DNA of 11,782 nt from positions 1-11,782 of the forward strand of contig CBFHSW010000023.1 in the NCBI GenBank assembly GCA_965658595.1. The letters are read 5' to 3'. A program made the translations under genes and the position numbers. Origin of the DNA: UBA1858 sp965658595. GTDB lineage: Bacteria; Pseudomonadota; Gammaproteobacteria; UBA4575. Each line of letters opens with the position of its first letter. Position 1 is the stretch's first letter. The notes beneath the pieces are model-generated. The model ran no database searches, was not told the DNA's origin, and saw nothing but the letters and a program-made list of their open reading frames with translations. Of the stretch, positions 1-7,662 are shown one piece after another.

Positions 1-234
1 GAAGTGGATATTGAATGGACTGATGATGATGGCAATTCACATTGGCTAGAAGTGATGGGCTGTGGCATGGTGCATCCTAATGTGTTTTCACAAGTGGGAA
101 TCGATAACAAAGAATATAATGGCTTTGCCTTTGGCCTCGGCGTTGAGCGCTTAGCTATGTTGTATTACGGGGTGCGTGATTTACGTATGTTTTATGAAAA
201 TGATCAGCGTTTTCTGCGCCAGTTCAAGGCCTAG
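1..234 (+). CDS. pheS: Phenylalanyl-tRNA synthetase alpha subunit, C-terminal fragment
   Basis: This is the last 77 codons of pheS; the rest lies upstream of the window, so no start codon is visible. PheS is the catalytic subunit of the cytoplasmic alpha2-beta2 enzyme that attaches phenylalanine to tRNA-Phe. The fragment holds the end of the class II synthetase core: the stretch WLEVMGCGMVHPNV, then motif 3, read as FGLGVERLAML, whose arginine contacts ATP in this enzyme class, then the typical ending FYENDQRFLRQF. It stops with TAG at 232-234, nine bases before the pheT start, consistent with one pheST transcript. The product is near certain from these motifs and from pheT next door. The region is intact, with no frameshift. 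Confidence 0.97.
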   Translation, partial: EVDIEWTDDDGNSHWLEVMGCGMVHPNVFSQVGIDNKEYNGFAFGLGVERLAMLYYGVRDLRMFYENDQRFLRQFKA

Positions 235-243
235 GGTGAGCAT

Positions 244-2625
244 ATGAAATTAAGTCAACATTGGTTAATGGAATGGGTGCAACCCAAGGTCGATGCGCTT
301 GCACTAGGTGAGCGCCTCACCATGGCAGGATTAGAGCTCGATGGCATAGAGCCGGTTGCAGCAGATTTAACCGGAGTGTTAATAGCACGTATAGAAACGG
401 CTGAACCTCATCCAGATGCAGATAAGCTGCAGGTCTGTCAGGTTCGCGTGGCGGATGATGATGTGCGTCAAATCGTGTGTGGCGCTAAAAATGCTCGTCC
501 CGGTTTAACCGTAGCATTGGCAACAGAAGGCACTACCTTGCCGGGTGGTATGACCATCAAAGCGGCTAAGTTACGAGGTGTAGCGTCAAATGGTATGCTT
601 TGTGGTGCCAGTGAGCTCGGTTTAGAAGATCAAATTGATGGGCTGTGGGAGTTGGATGACAGTTTGCCATTGGGTGAACCTATCATGTCGGCGATGAATT
701 TGAATGATGTCATTTTTGATATCGACTTAACACCTAATCGTTCTGATTGTTTAAGTATCGCGGGTGTCGCACGTGAAGTCAGTGCACTTTATAACGTCCC
801 CATGACGCCACCCAGTATAGAAGCTCAGCCCACCCAGCATCAGATTGAGTTTCCAGTGCAAGTCAGCGTGCCACAACATTGTCCACGTTACTGTGGTCGT
901 GTTATCAGTAATGTAAACACTCAAGCGAAAACCCCTGTATGGATGCAAGAAGCGCTCAGACGCAGTGGTATAGGTACGATTAGCATAGTCGTCGATATCT
1001 GCAATTTCGTGATGATGGAATTAGGTCAACCCATGCATGCTTTCGATCTAGATCAGGTGCATGGTAAAATTGAAGTGCGTATGGCGCGTGCAGGTGAGAA
1101 ATGCTTATTACTTGATGGTAAAGAAATTGAGTTGGCAGAAGATCATCTAGTTATTGCAGACGATCAGCAGGTACTAGCTTTGGCAGGCATCATGGGAGGA
1201 CAAGATTCCTCTGTGACAGATACTACACAGAATATATTTATTGAAAGTGCGTATTTTGATCTGCTCGCGATTGCGGGTAAGGCACGTCAGTTTGGTTTGC
1301 ATACTGAATCATCTCATCGTTTTGAGCGAGGCGTCGATCCTGAGTTAGCATCATTGGCTTGCGAACGAGCCACCGCACTAATATTGAAATATGCTCAAGG
1401 TGAAGCAGGTCCTGTGACTGAGGTAGTTGATACCACGCATTTACCATCTATCAGAACCATCTCAGTTAGCTTAGCGGCTGTCACGCGCATATTGGGCATA
1501 AAGATTGAGCTGCAAGAGATTCAACACATGCTAGAAAATCTAGGGTGCGAGGTTGTTGCACATTCGGATGGGCTTGCTGTCACTCCACCCAGTTATCGTT
1601 TTGACTTAAACATTGAAGAAGACTTGATCGAAGAAGTGGCACGCATGTGTGGCTATGATCAGTTTCCTACACAGGCACTACAAGCTACCACAGGCGTGAC
1701 CCTAAAATCTGACCGATCTGATGCTTTATTTAATCTCCATCAGCGTTTCGTCAGTATGGGCTATACCGAAGCAGTGACTTTCAGTTTCACCGAGCAATCA
1801 CATTGTGAATTATTTGCTACTGAGCCTGCAAAAGCACTTGCTAATCCTATTTCCAGTGCGCTCTCACACATGCGTACCAGTTTATGGCCAGGCTTAGGTG
1901 CAGCTGCAGCTTATAACCTTAAAAGACAGCAAAGCAGTGTAAAGTTTTATGAGATTGGTCGTAAGTATTTGGTGCGAGACACGCTCGAACAAACTGAAGT
2001 TCTGGCTGGCGTAGTAGTGGGTGAAAAGCTACCACGGCAGTGGGGTGTGAGCACTCAACCAAGTGATTTTTATGATGTCAAAGGTCATTTAGAGCAGCTA
2101 TTTGCTACTCTCAGCATGACTCAGGATATTGAATTCAAGCCGGCCCAGATTCAAGGCTTACACCCGGGACGCAGTGCAGAGATTTTTTATCAAAAGCAGC
2201 GCTTAGGCTGCATCGGTGTATTACATCCTCATACCGCTAAGGCTTTAGACTTGTCTGAACGTGAGGTGATGGTATTTGAGCTAGATATTACAGATGCATG
2301 GTTGCAAAAAGCACAAATTCAGTTTCAAACATGGTCAAAGTTTCCTCAAGTTGGGCGCGATCTGACTTTCTTGGTAGCTGAGGATGTGTATGTGAATGAC
2401 CTTATTGCCAGTATTGAAGCTATGCAGATTGAGTCTTTACAACAGTTGGATATTTTTTCGGTATATCAGGGTAATAACGTACCTAAAGGCTTAAAAAGTA
2501 TCTCTTTAGGCTTGATTTTGCAGGATATTTCTAGCACTCTTGAAGATAAGCAAGTTGATACTATCGTTGAAGCAATCATCGATCAGCTAACTAAAACTTA
2601 TAACGCTGAGTTGAGAATTTCCTGA
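244..2625 (+). CDS. pheT: Phenylalanyl-tRNA synthetase beta subunit
   Basis: PheT binds tRNA-Phe and edits mischarged Tyr-tRNA-Phe as part of the PheS2-PheT2 enzyme. The 793 residues match the usual length of about 795. In order I see an EMAP-II-like tRNA-binding domain (about 39-148, with HPDADKL at 56-62), the B3/B4 editing domain (about 210-380, with GQPMHAFD at 261-268 and the later SHRFERGVDPEL), a B5 domain (about 400-475), a degenerate class II core, and a C-terminal ferredoxin-fold anticodon-binding domain (about 695-792, with FPQVGRDL). The ATG at 244 follows a GGGTGAG purine stretch. In the editing domain the commonly conserved DITN reads DICN (Cys253) and the preceding IRPI/IRSI-type segment reads IGTI; both are mild departures in an otherwise intact protein. 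It lies between pheS and ihfA, the standard gammaproteobacterial order. Confidence 0.98.
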   Translation: MKLSQHWLMEWVQPKVDALALGERLTMAGLELDGIEPVAADLTGVLIARIETAEPHPDADKLQVCQVRVADDDVRQIVCGAKNARPGLTVALATEGTTLPGGMTIKAAKLRGVASNGMLCGASELGLEDQIDGLWELDDSLPLGEPIMSAMNLNDVIFDIDLTPNRSDCLSIAGVAREVSALYNVPMTPPSIEAQPTQHQIEFPVQVSVPQHCPRYCGRVISNVNTQAKTPVWMQEALRRSGIGTISIVVDICNFVMMELGQPMHAFDLDQVHGKIEVRMARAGEKCLLLDGKEIELAEDHLVIADDQQVLALAGIMGGQDSSVTDTTQNIFIESAYFDLLAIAGKARQFGLHTESSHRFERGVDPELASLACERATALILKYAQGEAGPVTEVVDTTHLPSIRTISVSLAAVTRILGIKIELQEIQHMLENLGCEVVAHSDGLAVTPPSYRFDLNIEEDLIEEVARMCGYDQFPTQALQATTGVTLKSDRSDALFNLHQRFVSMGYTEAVTFSFTEQSHCELFATEPAKALANPISSALSHMRTSLWPGLGAAAAYNLKRQQSSVKFYEIGRKYLVRDTLEQTEVLAGVVVGEKLPRQWGVSTQPSDFYDVKGHLEQLFATLSMTQDIEFKPAQIQGLHPGRSAEIFYQKQRLGCIGVLHPHTAKALDLSEREVMVFELDITDAWLQKAQIQFQTWSKFPQVGRDLTFLVAEDVYVNDLIASIEAMQIESLQQLDIFSVYQGNNVPKGLKSISLGLILQDISSTLEDKQVDTIVEAIIDQLTKTYNAELRIS

Positions 2626-2626
2626 T

Positions 2627-2920
2627 ATGGCACTAACCAAAGCAAATATGGCCGAGAATCTGTACGAAGAACTCGGATTAAATAAACGTGAAGCAAAAGA
2701 ACTTGTAGAAGTATTCTTTGAGGAAGTGCGTTTGGCTTTGGAAGATGGCGAGGAAGTAAAGCTGTCTGGATTTGGTAATTTTACCCTGCGCAATAAAAAC
2801 CAAAGACCGGGGCGTAACCCCAAAACCGGCGAAGAAATTCCAATTTCTGCTCGACGTGTGGTGACTTTTCGTCCTGGTCAAAAATTAAAAACCCGAGTAG
2901 AAGAACATGCTGGAAGCTAG
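2627..2920 (+). CDS. ihfA: Integration host factor alpha subunit
   Basis: This is the alpha subunit of IHF, the heterodimeric nucleoid protein that sharply bends DNA at specific sites and assists recombination, replication and transcription. The 97 residues (E. coli has 99) align almost without gaps to IhfA. The N-terminal MALTKA helix, GFGNF at 48-52, the beta-arm RPGRNPKTGE with Pro65, the proline that intercalates into DNA, and ARRVVTFRPGQKLK are all present. The arm sequence and the position next to pheT separate it from HU and from IhfB. The ATG at 2627 starts one base after the pheT stop, so translation is probably coupled. In E. coli the pheST-ihfA operon responds to phenylalanyl-tRNA attenuation and IHF autoregulation; those controls would lie upstream of this window and cannot be judged here. 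Confidence 0.97.
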   Translation: MALTKANMAENLYEELGLNKREAKELVEVFFEEVRLALEDGEEVKLSGFGNFTLRNKNQRPGRNPKTGEEIPISARRVVTFRPGQKLKTRVEEHAGS

Positions 2921-3317
2921 CAATAACAGCGAGTTGCCTGCCATCCCAAGTAAACGTTATTTCACTATTGGTGAAGTCAGCGAACTGTGTGATGTGAAGC
3001 CGCATGTACTGCGTTACTGGGAACAAGAATTTCCAACCCTAAAGCCTGTTAAAAGGCGTGGTAATCGTCGTTATTATCAACACCATGATGTGGTATTAAT
3101 CCGTCAGATTCGTAGCTTATTGTATGAGCAAGGCTATACTATCGGTGGGGCTCGACAAAATCTTGATGATGGTCAGGACGGCCAAGAGGTTACTGCAATC
3201 AGTGCCAATAATGATGCCTCTAGTCCAGTCGTTGATCAGCAGGCATTACTGCAGCAAACCTGCTCAGAGTTAGAAGAATTATTGCAGTTTCTTAACCAAG
3301 GCCAATCTTCTAATTAA
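2907..3317 (+). CDS. MerR-family transcriptional regulator downstream of ihfA
   Basis: This is a 136-residue MerR-type DNA-binding protein. A winged helix-turn-helix occupies about residues 16-85: FTIGEVSELCDVKPHVLRYW (19-38) is the HTH and RGNRRYY (51-57) the wing. A polar Asn/Asp/Ser-rich linker (about 88-108) follows, then a predicted helix (about 109-131) suited to the dimerising coiled coil. The paired metal-sensing cysteines of MerR, CueR or ZntR are missing; only Cys28 and Cys119 occur, so metal sensing is unlikely. The ATG at 2907 lies inside ihfA and overlaps it by 14 bases, so expression is probably tied to ihfA. The same gene follows ihfA in Pseudomonas and relatives, where its targets are, to my knowledge, not well defined. 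Family certain, function unknown. Confidence 0.93.
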   Translation: MLEASNNSELPAIPSKRYFTIGEVSELCDVKPHVLRYWEQEFPTLKPVKRRGNRRYYQHHDVVLIRQIRSLLYEQGYTIGGARQNLDDGQDGQEVTAISANNDASSPVVDQQALLQQTCSELEELLQFLNQGQSSN

Positions 3318-3419
3318 CTATTCGTCTAGTTCGCCAGACAGCTTGCTTAAGTCTTATTGAAAAGTCTATGGTTTAATAGTTTATGGTTGCTGTTAATACA
3401 TAAGTTAGCTTCAGGCAAC

Positions 3420-3425
3420 TATAAC
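3420..3425 (+). promoter_or_regulatory. Possible -10 element for tRNA-Pro
   Basis: TATAAC matches five of the six sigma-70 -10 bases and lies 24 bases before the tRNA 5' end, a sensible leader distance. No convincing -35 hexamer sits 16-18 bases upstream, so the assignment is tentative. The tRNA may instead be read through from the ihfA-merR transcript, because I see no strong terminator in 3318-3419. Confidence 0.25.
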
Positions 3426-3449
3426 AACATCATTATCAAATCACACTTT

Positions 3450-3802
<353 letters not shown>

Positions 3803-4384
3803 ATGAAAGCTGACCGCGCATATGCTCGTATATACACTATCGTTTTTATATCAATTTCCTTGACGGCCTGTTTTGGTGTGGGAGGGGGGAATAGTCGATC
3901 ATCAAACTCGACATTGACTGGACTTCAGACACTATCACCCAATAGTCGTTATCAACTTGAAAACACACAAATACAAGAAGGTCAGTCGTTTACTTCTGAT
4001 CGAGGCACGATCATAGATATCGATACTTATAGCAGTATCTCAACAACAACGACTTTAACTTTTATCACAAATGCTGATAGTGAAATCGCTGGTCTGAGTT
4101 TTACCACGCCTGCAGGTTCTATTTCTGATACATCACAAAGACAATTGCGTTCATGGATTACAGGTAATCCAGTTACCGATGAAAATAACGCATGGTTACA
4201 AAACAGTGATGTGTTGCTATTTGATACTGAAAAAAGAGCCGAATTAACTGTGCGCAACAGAAGAATTCAGATGTTAGACTTCACTCCACAATTGCATTTA
4301 GGGCACGTTAAAAATAACTCCAATATAGAATTTTATAGCTGGGATCAAAATTATTTTAAGGTCTCGTTCTCGAATGAGTTCTAA
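3803..4384 (+). CDS. Orphan Ser/Thr-rich lipoprotein, unknown function
   Basis: This is a 193-residue protein I do not recognise. The N-terminus is a lipoprotein signal: a charged start (KADRAYAR), a hydrophobic core (about 10-20) and a lipobox LTAC with Cys23 as the lipidated residue. The next residue is Phe rather than Asp, so outer-membrane sorting would be expected under the E. coli rule. A flexible GVGGGNSRSSNS tether follows, then a Ser/Thr/Asn-rich, probably beta-rich body with no known motif. No membrane segment follows the signal. The glycine tether is encoded partly by a G6 run at 3884-3889, where slippage would shift the frame. The glycine-rich start recalls surface lipoproteins such as TbpB, but the diagnostic barrel motif is missing, so I make no family claim. 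It sits alone between tRNA-Pro and lepB and may be accessory. Cell location is likely; role is unknown. Confidence 0.8.
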   Translation: MKADRAYARIYTIVFISISLTACFGVGGGNSRSSNSTLTGLQTLSPNSRYQLENTQIQEGQSFTSDRGTIIDIDTYSSISTTTTLTFITNADSEIAGLSFTTPAGSISDTSQRQLRSWITGNPVTDENNAWLQNSDVLLFDTEKRAELTVRNRRIQMLDFTPQLHLGHVKNNSNIEFYSWDQNYFKVSFSNEF

Positions 4385-4439
4385 TCATGTCTGGTGATTG
4401 TTAAGGATTTCTGGAGCTATACACCATCTTGTTGGATTA

Positions 4440-4456
4440 AAGTGTGACTCACGCTT
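4440..4456. promoter_or_regulatory. 17-bp near-palindrome, possible operator
   Basis: AAGTGTGA, a central C, then TCACGCTT form a dyad in which seven of eight positions are complementary (the exception is a T opposite a G). A one-base centre rules out an RNA hairpin of this full length, so a dimeric DNA-binding protein is the more natural reading. It lies 156 bases before lepB and 56 bases after the lipoprotein stop. The regulator is unknown. Confidence 0.35.
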
Positions 4457-4505
4457 ATCAATAATAGATAGAGGATGTAGACAGATTCAATGTCTGCTTC
4501 AGCAA

Positions 4506-4513
4506 CCCCCCCC
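4506..4513. repeat. C8 homopolymer tract
   Basis: Eight consecutive C are unusual in this AT-rich gap. Runs of this length can change by slipped-strand mispairing. It is not inside any supported gene and lies 98 bases before the lepB start, so any effect would be on transcription or on an unrecognised leader. Confidence 0.6.
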
Positions 4514-4611
4514 TTACAGGCCATGTTTAGTGTCCATATGAGTGGCGCTTGAGGTACACTAGTGGCTGTTTTGTCATCTTAAATCGTGTCACTTAAGCGT
4601 AAAGAAAACCT

Positions 4612-5385
4612 ATGAATTTTGATCTGGAATTAATATTACTGCTGGCGGCTATCATTAGCGGTGTGATGGTATGGTTGAATAAAGTCAGTTGGGCCGCCAA
4701 AAGGGCGCAAAAACAGAAGCGTGAGCCTTGGTATATCGACCAAGCTAAATCGTTTTTTCCGATTTTAGTGATTGTATTAATCATACGCTCATTTATTGCT
4801 GAGCCATTTCGTATTCCGTCAGGTTCGATGATGCCAACCCTATTGCATGGTGATTTTATACTTGTGAATAAATTTGCCTATGGGGTGAGATTGCCTGTAT
4901 CTCATACTAAGATTTTTGGATCAGGTCTGCCTGAGCGAGGGGATGTGGCCGTATTTCGATATCCTGAAAATCCTTCATTGGATTACATTAAACGTGTGGT
5001 CGGCTTGCCGGGTGATATCATCGAATACAGGAATAAAAAGTTATTTATTAACCAAAAGCGTATGCCACAGACCAAGGTGGGTCATTTTATCGGACAGGGT
5101 CGCGATGCGGCGATGACTGGTGCTGAGCAGAAAGTAGAAAATTTGCAGACCATGGAGCATGAGGTGCTACTTAACCAGAAACGTCTCTCTATCAATGGGG
5201 CTTGGCGTGTGCCAGAAGGTCATTATTTTGTGATGGGTGATAATCGTGATAATAGTAATGATAGTCGTTACTGGGGCACTGTCCCCGAGGAGAACCTAGT
5301 GGGTAAAGCATTCTTTATTTGGTTGAGTTTAGATTTTTCTGCGGGTCAGTTTAATCCGAGTCGCATCGGAACGAGTATCAAATAG
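4612..5385 (+). CDS. lepB: Signal peptidase I (leader peptidase)
   Basis: LepB is the inner-membrane serine protease that cuts signal peptides from exported proteins on the periplasmic side. The 257 residues show two N-terminal membrane spans (about 5-22 and 48-63) joined by a basic loop (KRAQKQKRE). The catalytic serine is in PSGSMMPTL (Ser72) and the general-base lysine in DYIKRVVGLPGD (Lys127); the late box MGDNRDNSNDSRYWG is at 208-222. All active-site boxes are present. At 257 residues it is shorter than the E. coli enzyme (324), within the normal family range. Many gammaproteobacteria carry lepA just upstream of lepB; here that position holds the orphan lipoprotein, so lepB probably has its own promoter. 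Its stop codon overlaps the rnc start by one base. Confidence 0.97.
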   Translation: MNFDLELILLLAAIISGVMVWLNKVSWAAKRAQKQKREPWYIDQAKSFFPILVIVLIIRSFIAEPFRIPSGSMMPTLLHGDFILVNKFAYGVRLPVSHTKIFGSGLPERGDVAVFRYPENPSLDYIKRVVGLPGDIIEYRNKKLFINQKRMPQTKVGHFIGQGRDAAMTGAEQKVENLQTMEHEVLLNQKRLSINGAWRVPEGHYFVMGDNRDNSNDSRYWGTVPEENLVGKAFFIWLSLDFSAGQFNPSRIGTSIK

Positions 5386-6062
5386 TGTCATTGTCAGCGG
5401 TTAATAAAGTCCTCTCACTACCCGAAGAAGTCACAGGCTCTAAGATTTTTCAGTCTGCACTCACGCACCGTAGTGCGGGCAAAGACAATAATGAGCGTTT
5501 GGAGTTCTTGGGTGATGCCGTACTAGGTCTGGTCATAGCCAATATATTATTTGAGAAATTCCCCAATGCGAGTGAAGGTGACTTAAGCCGATTGCGTGCG
5601 CATCTAGTGTGCAAACGTGCATTATCAGATATGGCTAAGCATGTTGGTTTGAGTGAAGTGCTCAAGTTAGGTTCAGGTGAGCGCCGCACGGGTGGTCATT
5701 ATCGCTCATCTATTTTAGCGGATAGCCTTGAGGCAATTATTGCCGCTGTTTATCAAATTAAAGGCTTTCAATTCACCTCCGAATTTGTAGCACATTTATA
5801 CACCGAGCAATTACAGCAATTGCCTGATATGAGTGAACTGAAAGATCCCAAAACACGCCTACAAGAATACTTGCAAGCACGCCAGATTGAAGTGCCAGAC
5901 TATAAAGTGGTCAAAGAATGGGGCGAGGGCAACGACAAATGTTTTCGTGTGGAATGTGTGATTAGTGCTTTAGGTCAAAGTAGTCATGGTGAAGGCAAAA
6001 GCAAGAAGAAGGCTGAACAAGCCGCTGCTGGTGAGATGCTTACACAATTGAATTCTAAATAA
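5385..6062 (+). CDS. rnc: Ribonuclease III
   Basis: This is the cytoplasmic endonuclease that cuts double-stranded RNA, releasing 16S and 23S rRNA precursors and processing some mRNAs. Length is 225 residues against 226 in E. coli. The RNase III signature NERLEFLGDAVLG (36-48) carries Glu37, Glu40 and Asp44, and ILADSLEAIIAA supplies Asp113 and Glu116, completing the metal-binding active site. The double-stranded-RNA-binding domain occupies about 150-222 and ends in KSKKKAEQAAAGEML. The chosen start is the GTG at 5385, which shares its G with the lepB TAG stop and gives the expected N-terminal length; a TTG at 5391 is a weaker alternative. The overlap suggests translational coupling to lepB. 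The order lepB-rnc-era-recO is classical. Confidence 0.97.
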   Translation: MSLSAVNKVLSLPEEVTGSKIFQSALTHRSAGKDNNERLEFLGDAVLGLVIANILFEKFPNASEGDLSRLRAHLVCKRALSDMAKHVGLSEVLKLGSGERRTGGHYRSSILADSLEAIIAAVYQIKGFQFTSEFVAHLYTEQLQQLPDMSELKDPKTRLQEYLQARQIEVPDYKVVKEWGEGNDKCFRVECVISALGQSSHGEGKSKKKAEQAAAGEMLTQLNSK

Positions 6063-6063
6063 C

Positions 6064-6945
6064 ATGAGTACTCGTTGTGGTTACGTAGCCATTATTGGCC
6101 GCCCTAATGCGGGTAAATCGACTCTTTTTAATCGTTTGGTCGGGCAGAAAATTTCTTCTGTTAGCTATAAGCCACAAACTACTCGGCATCGCATACTTGG
6201 CGTACGCACTGAAACTGATTCTCAGTTTGTATATGTCGACACTCCAGGGATACATCTAGGCGGTAAAAAATTACTCAATCGGGTGCTGAATAAAAATGCC
6301 ACGAATGCTTTACATGATGTGCACCTGATTTATATGTTGGTGGATGGAGGCAGCTGGACTCGTGAAGAAGATCATATCTTGCGCCAGTTGCAACAGGTTG
6401 AGTGTCCAGTGATTCTGGTGCTGAATAAAATAGATAAACTCAAACAACGTGAGCAGTTACTTGAATTGCTAAGCCGCAGTTCTGAACGCTATGATTTTGC
6501 TGAAATTGTCCCAATTTCAGCACTCAAGCGAGATAATATCGATAGCTTAGTGAATGTCAGTAAACAATATCTCCCTGAATCAGAATTCTTTTATAATGAA
6601 GAATATCTGACTGACCGTAGCACTAATTTCATTTGTTCTGAGCTGATTCGTGAAGCCGCTTTTGTATTTCTTGATAAAGAACTGCCCTATGCCACTCATG
6701 TGGAAATTGAAAAATTCGATAGCGAGCAAACGCCTGTGCATATTTCAGCTGTTATATGGGTGGAAAAGGACAGTCAGAAATCCATACTCATTGGCAAGAA
6801 GGGTGATATGTTGAAAAAGATTGGTACCCGTTCACGCCTATCTATGGAGCGACAGCTTGGGTTTAAAGCTCATCTGGAAATCTGGGTGAAACTTAAAAAA
6901 GACTGGCAGGATAATCCTCAAGTGGTGGGTCAATATGAAAAATAA
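6064..6945 (+). CDS. era: GTPase Era, 16S rRNA-binding ribosome assembly factor
   Basis: Era is an essential GTPase that binds the 3' end of 16S rRNA during 30S subunit maturation. The GTPase motifs are complete: GRPNAGKST (12-20, P-loop), DTPG (59-62), NKID (121-124) and SAL (152-154). The C-terminal KH RNA-binding domain (about 200-285) contains IGKKGDMLKKIGTRSR around 243-258 and ends in the typical LEIWVKLKKDW. Its 293 residues compare with 301 in E. coli. The ATG at 6064 comes one base after the rnc stop and has no clear ribosome-binding site, so re-initiation after rnc is likely. Confidence 0.97.
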   Translation: MSTRCGYVAIIGRPNAGKSTLFNRLVGQKISSVSYKPQTTRHRILGVRTETDSQFVYVDTPGIHLGGKKLLNRVLNKNATNALHDVHLIYMLVDGGSWTREEDHILRQLQQVECPVILVLNKIDKLKQREQLLELLSRSSERYDFAEIVPISALKRDNIDSLVNVSKQYLPESEFFYNEEYLTDRSTNFICSELIREAAFVFLDKELPYATHVEIEKFDSEQTPVHISAVIWVEKDSQKSILIGKKGDMLKKIGTRSRLSMERQLGFKAHLEIWVKLKKDWQDNPQVVGQYEK

Positions 6946-6960
6946 CAACGCGACATAGAT

Positions 6961-7662
6961 ATGCGTGTCGAATTAGAGCCTGCTTACATTTTGCATACAC
7001 GGGCTTATCGTGAGACTAGTTTACTGGTGTATGCGCTCACCCAACAACATGGGGTGATGCATATGGTGTGTCGTGGCGCACGCAAGAAAGGTCTGCATTT
7101 ATTACAGCCCTTTGTCAAAATGCATCTCACATGGTCGGGCAACAGTGATTTAGTCAGCTTGAATAAATACGAGTCTGAGAAATCTCATTATCGCAATGAC
7201 TTTCGTACCCATATTCAGTGTTTTTATCTGCATGAACTGATACTCGGGCTAGTCCCTAAGATGAGCCCAGAAACGGAGTTGTTTGATCTCTATGAACACA
7301 CTCTTGATGCCATGATCGCTCATCCTAAAGATGAGGCAGTTCTGCGTTTATTCGAGTTACAACTATTGGATATTATCGGTCATCCACTCCAATTAGAGCA
7401 TGATGTGACAACTCAGCAGCCAATATCAGCGACCGCATACTATCGCTACCAACCGGGCATAGGGGCTTCAGAAGTCAGTATTCAACAGAGTTCCGGTCGA
7501 TTTCCATGGGATATAGTCAGCGGGCATGTGTTGATACAGCTGGATAAACAGGCTCTACCTGAACAAGATTGGTCACAAGCAAAATCTTTTCTGCGAGGTT
7601 TGATAAAATACTACATGGATGGCAAACCGATCATGACGCGCCAGCTCTTAAAGACTAAGTAA
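6961..7662 (+). CDS. recO: DNA repair protein RecO
   Basis: RecO works with RecR (and RecF) to load RecA on SSB-covered single-stranded DNA and can anneal complementary strands. The 233-residue protein has the N-terminal OB fold (about 1-80), with the family pattern AYILHTRAYRETSLLVYALT and the basic GARKKG segment. A helical domain follows (including LHELILGLVPKMSPETELFDLYEHTL), and the ending GGKPLKSREL-like motif reads DGKPIMTRQLL. The four-cysteine zinc site of some RecO proteins is absent, as is usual in gammaproteobacteria. It starts 15 bases after era and is the last gene of the packed lepB cluster. Sequence conservation is lower than in its neighbours, as is normal for RecO, but position and motifs agree. 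Confidence 0.95.
   Translation: MRVELEPAYILHTRAYRETSLLVYALTQQHGVMHMVCRGARKKGLHLLQPFVKMHLTWSGNSDLVSLNKYESEKSHYRNDFRTHIQCFYLHELILGLVPKMSPETELFDLYEHTLDAMIAHPKDEAVLRLFELQLLDIIGHPLQLEHDVTTQQPISATAYYRYQPGIGASEVSIQQSSGRFPWDIVSGHVLIQLDKQALPEQDWSQAKSFLRGLIKYYMDGKPIMTRQLLKTK

Larger units (their letters stand above)
4385..4611. other. Gap before lepB with dyad, hairpin and C8 tract
   Basis: There is no coding region here. From left to right it contains a 17-bp near-palindrome (4440-4456), a 7-bp hairpin (GTAGACA at 4477-4483 with TGTCTGC at 4491-4497, loop of 7, one G-T pair, no T run after it), and a run of eight C (4506-4513). The lepB-rnc-era-recO promoter should lie here. TACACT at 4554-4559 resembles a -10 box but lacks a good -35, and TTGAGG (4548-4553) followed 17 bases later by TGTCAT (4571-4576) is an alternative. 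I cannot choose between them. Confidence 0.4.

Noticed and set aside
3803..4384. Assignment of the lipoprotein to the TbpB/Slam-dependent family
   Set aside because: Only the Gly/Ser tether after the cysteine is similar; the characteristic barrel motif and a Slam gene are not seen.
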